DNA of 64,000 nucleotides from the NCBI GenBank assembly GCA_960531495.1, contig OY482866.1:13996865-14060864 (forward strand). Direction: 5' to 3'. A model generated the notes under the pieces. The model was not told the DNA's origin. It saw only the letters and a program-made list of their open reading frames with translations, and ran no database searches. A program made the translations under genes and the position numbers. Positions 63,021 through 64,000 of the stretch are shown one piece after another (positions within the stretch are counted from its first letter, which is position 1; every line of letters begins with the position of its first letter). The DNA is from Zeus faber. Lineage: Eukaryota > Chordata > Actinopteri > Zeiformes > Zeidae.

Positions 63021-64000
63021 GTATATTTTGACGTTTTTCGACATAGTATAGTATGTTGTTTTTGTGATATTTCTTGGCGTTGTATATTTTGACGTTTTTC
63101 GACATAGTATAGTATGTCGTTTTTGTGATATTTATCTGGGTTGTGTTTTTTAACGTTTTTGTGATATTTTTTGGAGTGGTATTTTTTGACATTTTCCGAC
63201 ATAGTATAGTATGTCCTTTTTTGTGATATTTTTGGGCGTTGTGTATTTTGACGTTTTTCGACATAGTATAGTATGTCGTTTTTGTGATATTTATCTGGGT
63301 TGTGTATTTTAACGTTTTTGTGATATTTTTCGGAGTGGTATATTTTGACGTTTTTCGACATCGTATAGTATGTCGTTTTTGTGATAATTATCTGGGTTGT
63401 GTATTTTAACGTTTTTGTGATTTTTTTCGGAGTGGTATATTTTGACGTTTTTCGACATAGTATAGTATGTCGTTTTTGTGATATTTTTTGGCGTTGTATT
63501 TTTTTACGTTTTTCGACATAGTATAGTATGTCGTTTTTTGTGATATTTATCTGGGTTGTATATTTTGACGTTTTTGTGATATTTTTTGGTGTGGTATATT
63601 TTGACGTTTTTCAACATAGTATAGTATGTCGTTTTTGTGATATTTATCTGGGTTGTATATTTTGACGTTTTGCGACATAGTATAGTATGTCGTTTTTGTG
63701 ATATTTATCTGAGTTGTATAATTTGTCGTTTTGGGATATTTTTTGGTGAGGTATATTTTGACGTTTTTGTAATATTTTTCGGAGTGGTATATTTTGACGT
63801 TTTTCGACATAGTATAGTATGTCGTTTTTGGGATATTTTTGGGCGTTGTGTATTTTGACGTTTTTCGACATAGTATAGTATGTCATTTTTGTGATATTTA
63901 TCTGGGTTGTGTTTTTTAACGTTTTTGTGATATTTTTTGGAGTGGTATATTTTTACGTTTTTCGACATAGTATAGTATGTCGTTTTTGTGATTATTTTGG

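Larger units (their letters stand above)
1..64000. repeat. 97-bp two-module satellite array filling the window
   Basis: Every line of the window is made of the same T-rich repeat. The period is 97 bp: a 61-bp module followed by a 36-bp module, with frequent 61-61 runs. Anchors such as 3466/3563, 18418/18515 and 57592/57689/57786 are spaced exactly 97 bp apart. No stretch of non-repeat sequence was found, and the orientation never flips. By size this is satellite DNA rather than a minisatellite. The higher-order copies resemble those of centromeric and heterochromatic satellites, but that role is inferred; no kinetochore-protein motif was recognised. I could not match the monomer to a named satellite from memory. 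Confidence 0.97.
57550..64000 (+). repeat. Diverged right flank of the array
   Basis: Beyond 57550 the modules continue in the same orientation but with many more private changes (for example GACGATTTTCGAC near 57745, TTTTTGGACATAG near 57847, GGCATTG near 58855 and 59947). The long copies of the core do not extend here. Part of 57.6-58.5 kb resembles 13.7-14.3 kb in module order but with more differences. Confidence 0.82.

Noticed and set aside
1-64000. CRISPR array
   Set aside because: The repeats are regular and contain a dyad, but there are no unique spacers; the units are contiguous and all related, and no cas-like gene is present.
1-64000. CENP-B box or other named centromere motif
   Set aside because: I found no match to the CENP-B box core pattern in the consensus modules. 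Centromere identity remains a hypothesis based on array structure only.
1-64000. Telomeric repeat array, because the strand is G- and T-rich
   Set aside because: The period is 97 bp with A- and C-containing motifs; no short telomere-type repeat is present.
1-64000. Transposon, LTR element, rRNA or tRNA genes
   Set aside because: No terminal repeats, target-site duplications, transposase or polymerase motifs, or RNA gene sequences were seen. Every stretch read is explained by M61 and M36 modules.

Overview
The window is a single uninterrupted block of tandem satellite DNA. I found no unique sequence, host gene, RNA gene or transposon in its 64,000 bases. The basic period is 97 bp, made of two related modules, one of 61 bp (M61) and one of 36 bp (M36). 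M61 is M36 with 25 bp inserted at its centre, and the insert carries an inverted repeat with 7-bp arms (CGACATA ... TATGTCG). All modules lie in the same orientation. A hand count of one consensus dimer (5810-5906) gives T 50, G 22, A 18 and C 7. The + strand is therefore about 74% G+T, G+C is about 30%, and five of the seven C's are in CpG.

The size, the higher-order structure and the absence of genes point to a eukaryotic satellite array, for example centromeric, pericentromeric or other constitutive heterochromatin. The lack of CpG depletion is easier to reconcile with a lineage that methylates little or no DNA, such as many invertebrates. I cannot name the species.

Layout: (i) about 1-3.7 kb is a diverged left flank holding two copies of one unit about 2.15 kb apart. 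(ii) About 4.0-57.55 kb is a homogenised core built from overlapping long copies. It includes a 3.24/3.43-kb tandem pair (4.78-11.45 kb), a block at 9.85-18.77 kb repeated at 23.59-35.16 kb, a 2,912-bp tandem pair inside that second copy (27.13-32.96 kb), a block at 19.8-29.9 kb repeated at 45.5-55.4 kb, a block at 37.7-43.4 kb repeated at 51.85-57.55 kb, and a block at 30.0-36.5 kb repeated at 38.5-45.1 kb. (iii) 57.55-64 kb is a diverged right flank with its own small duplications. The two flanks share marker variants that I did not see in the core, as if the core expanded inside an older array.

The minus strand carries many long open frames (up to 599 codons) and the plus strand many short ones. 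I read these as a by-product of the repeat. M61 is 1 modulo 3 in length and M36 is 0 modulo 3, so a frame steps through all three phases and gives a 97-residue protein-level period, and the stop triplets are confined to a few module positions. No protein-coding gene is claimed. All block coordinates are read by eye and are good to roughly 10-50 bp.
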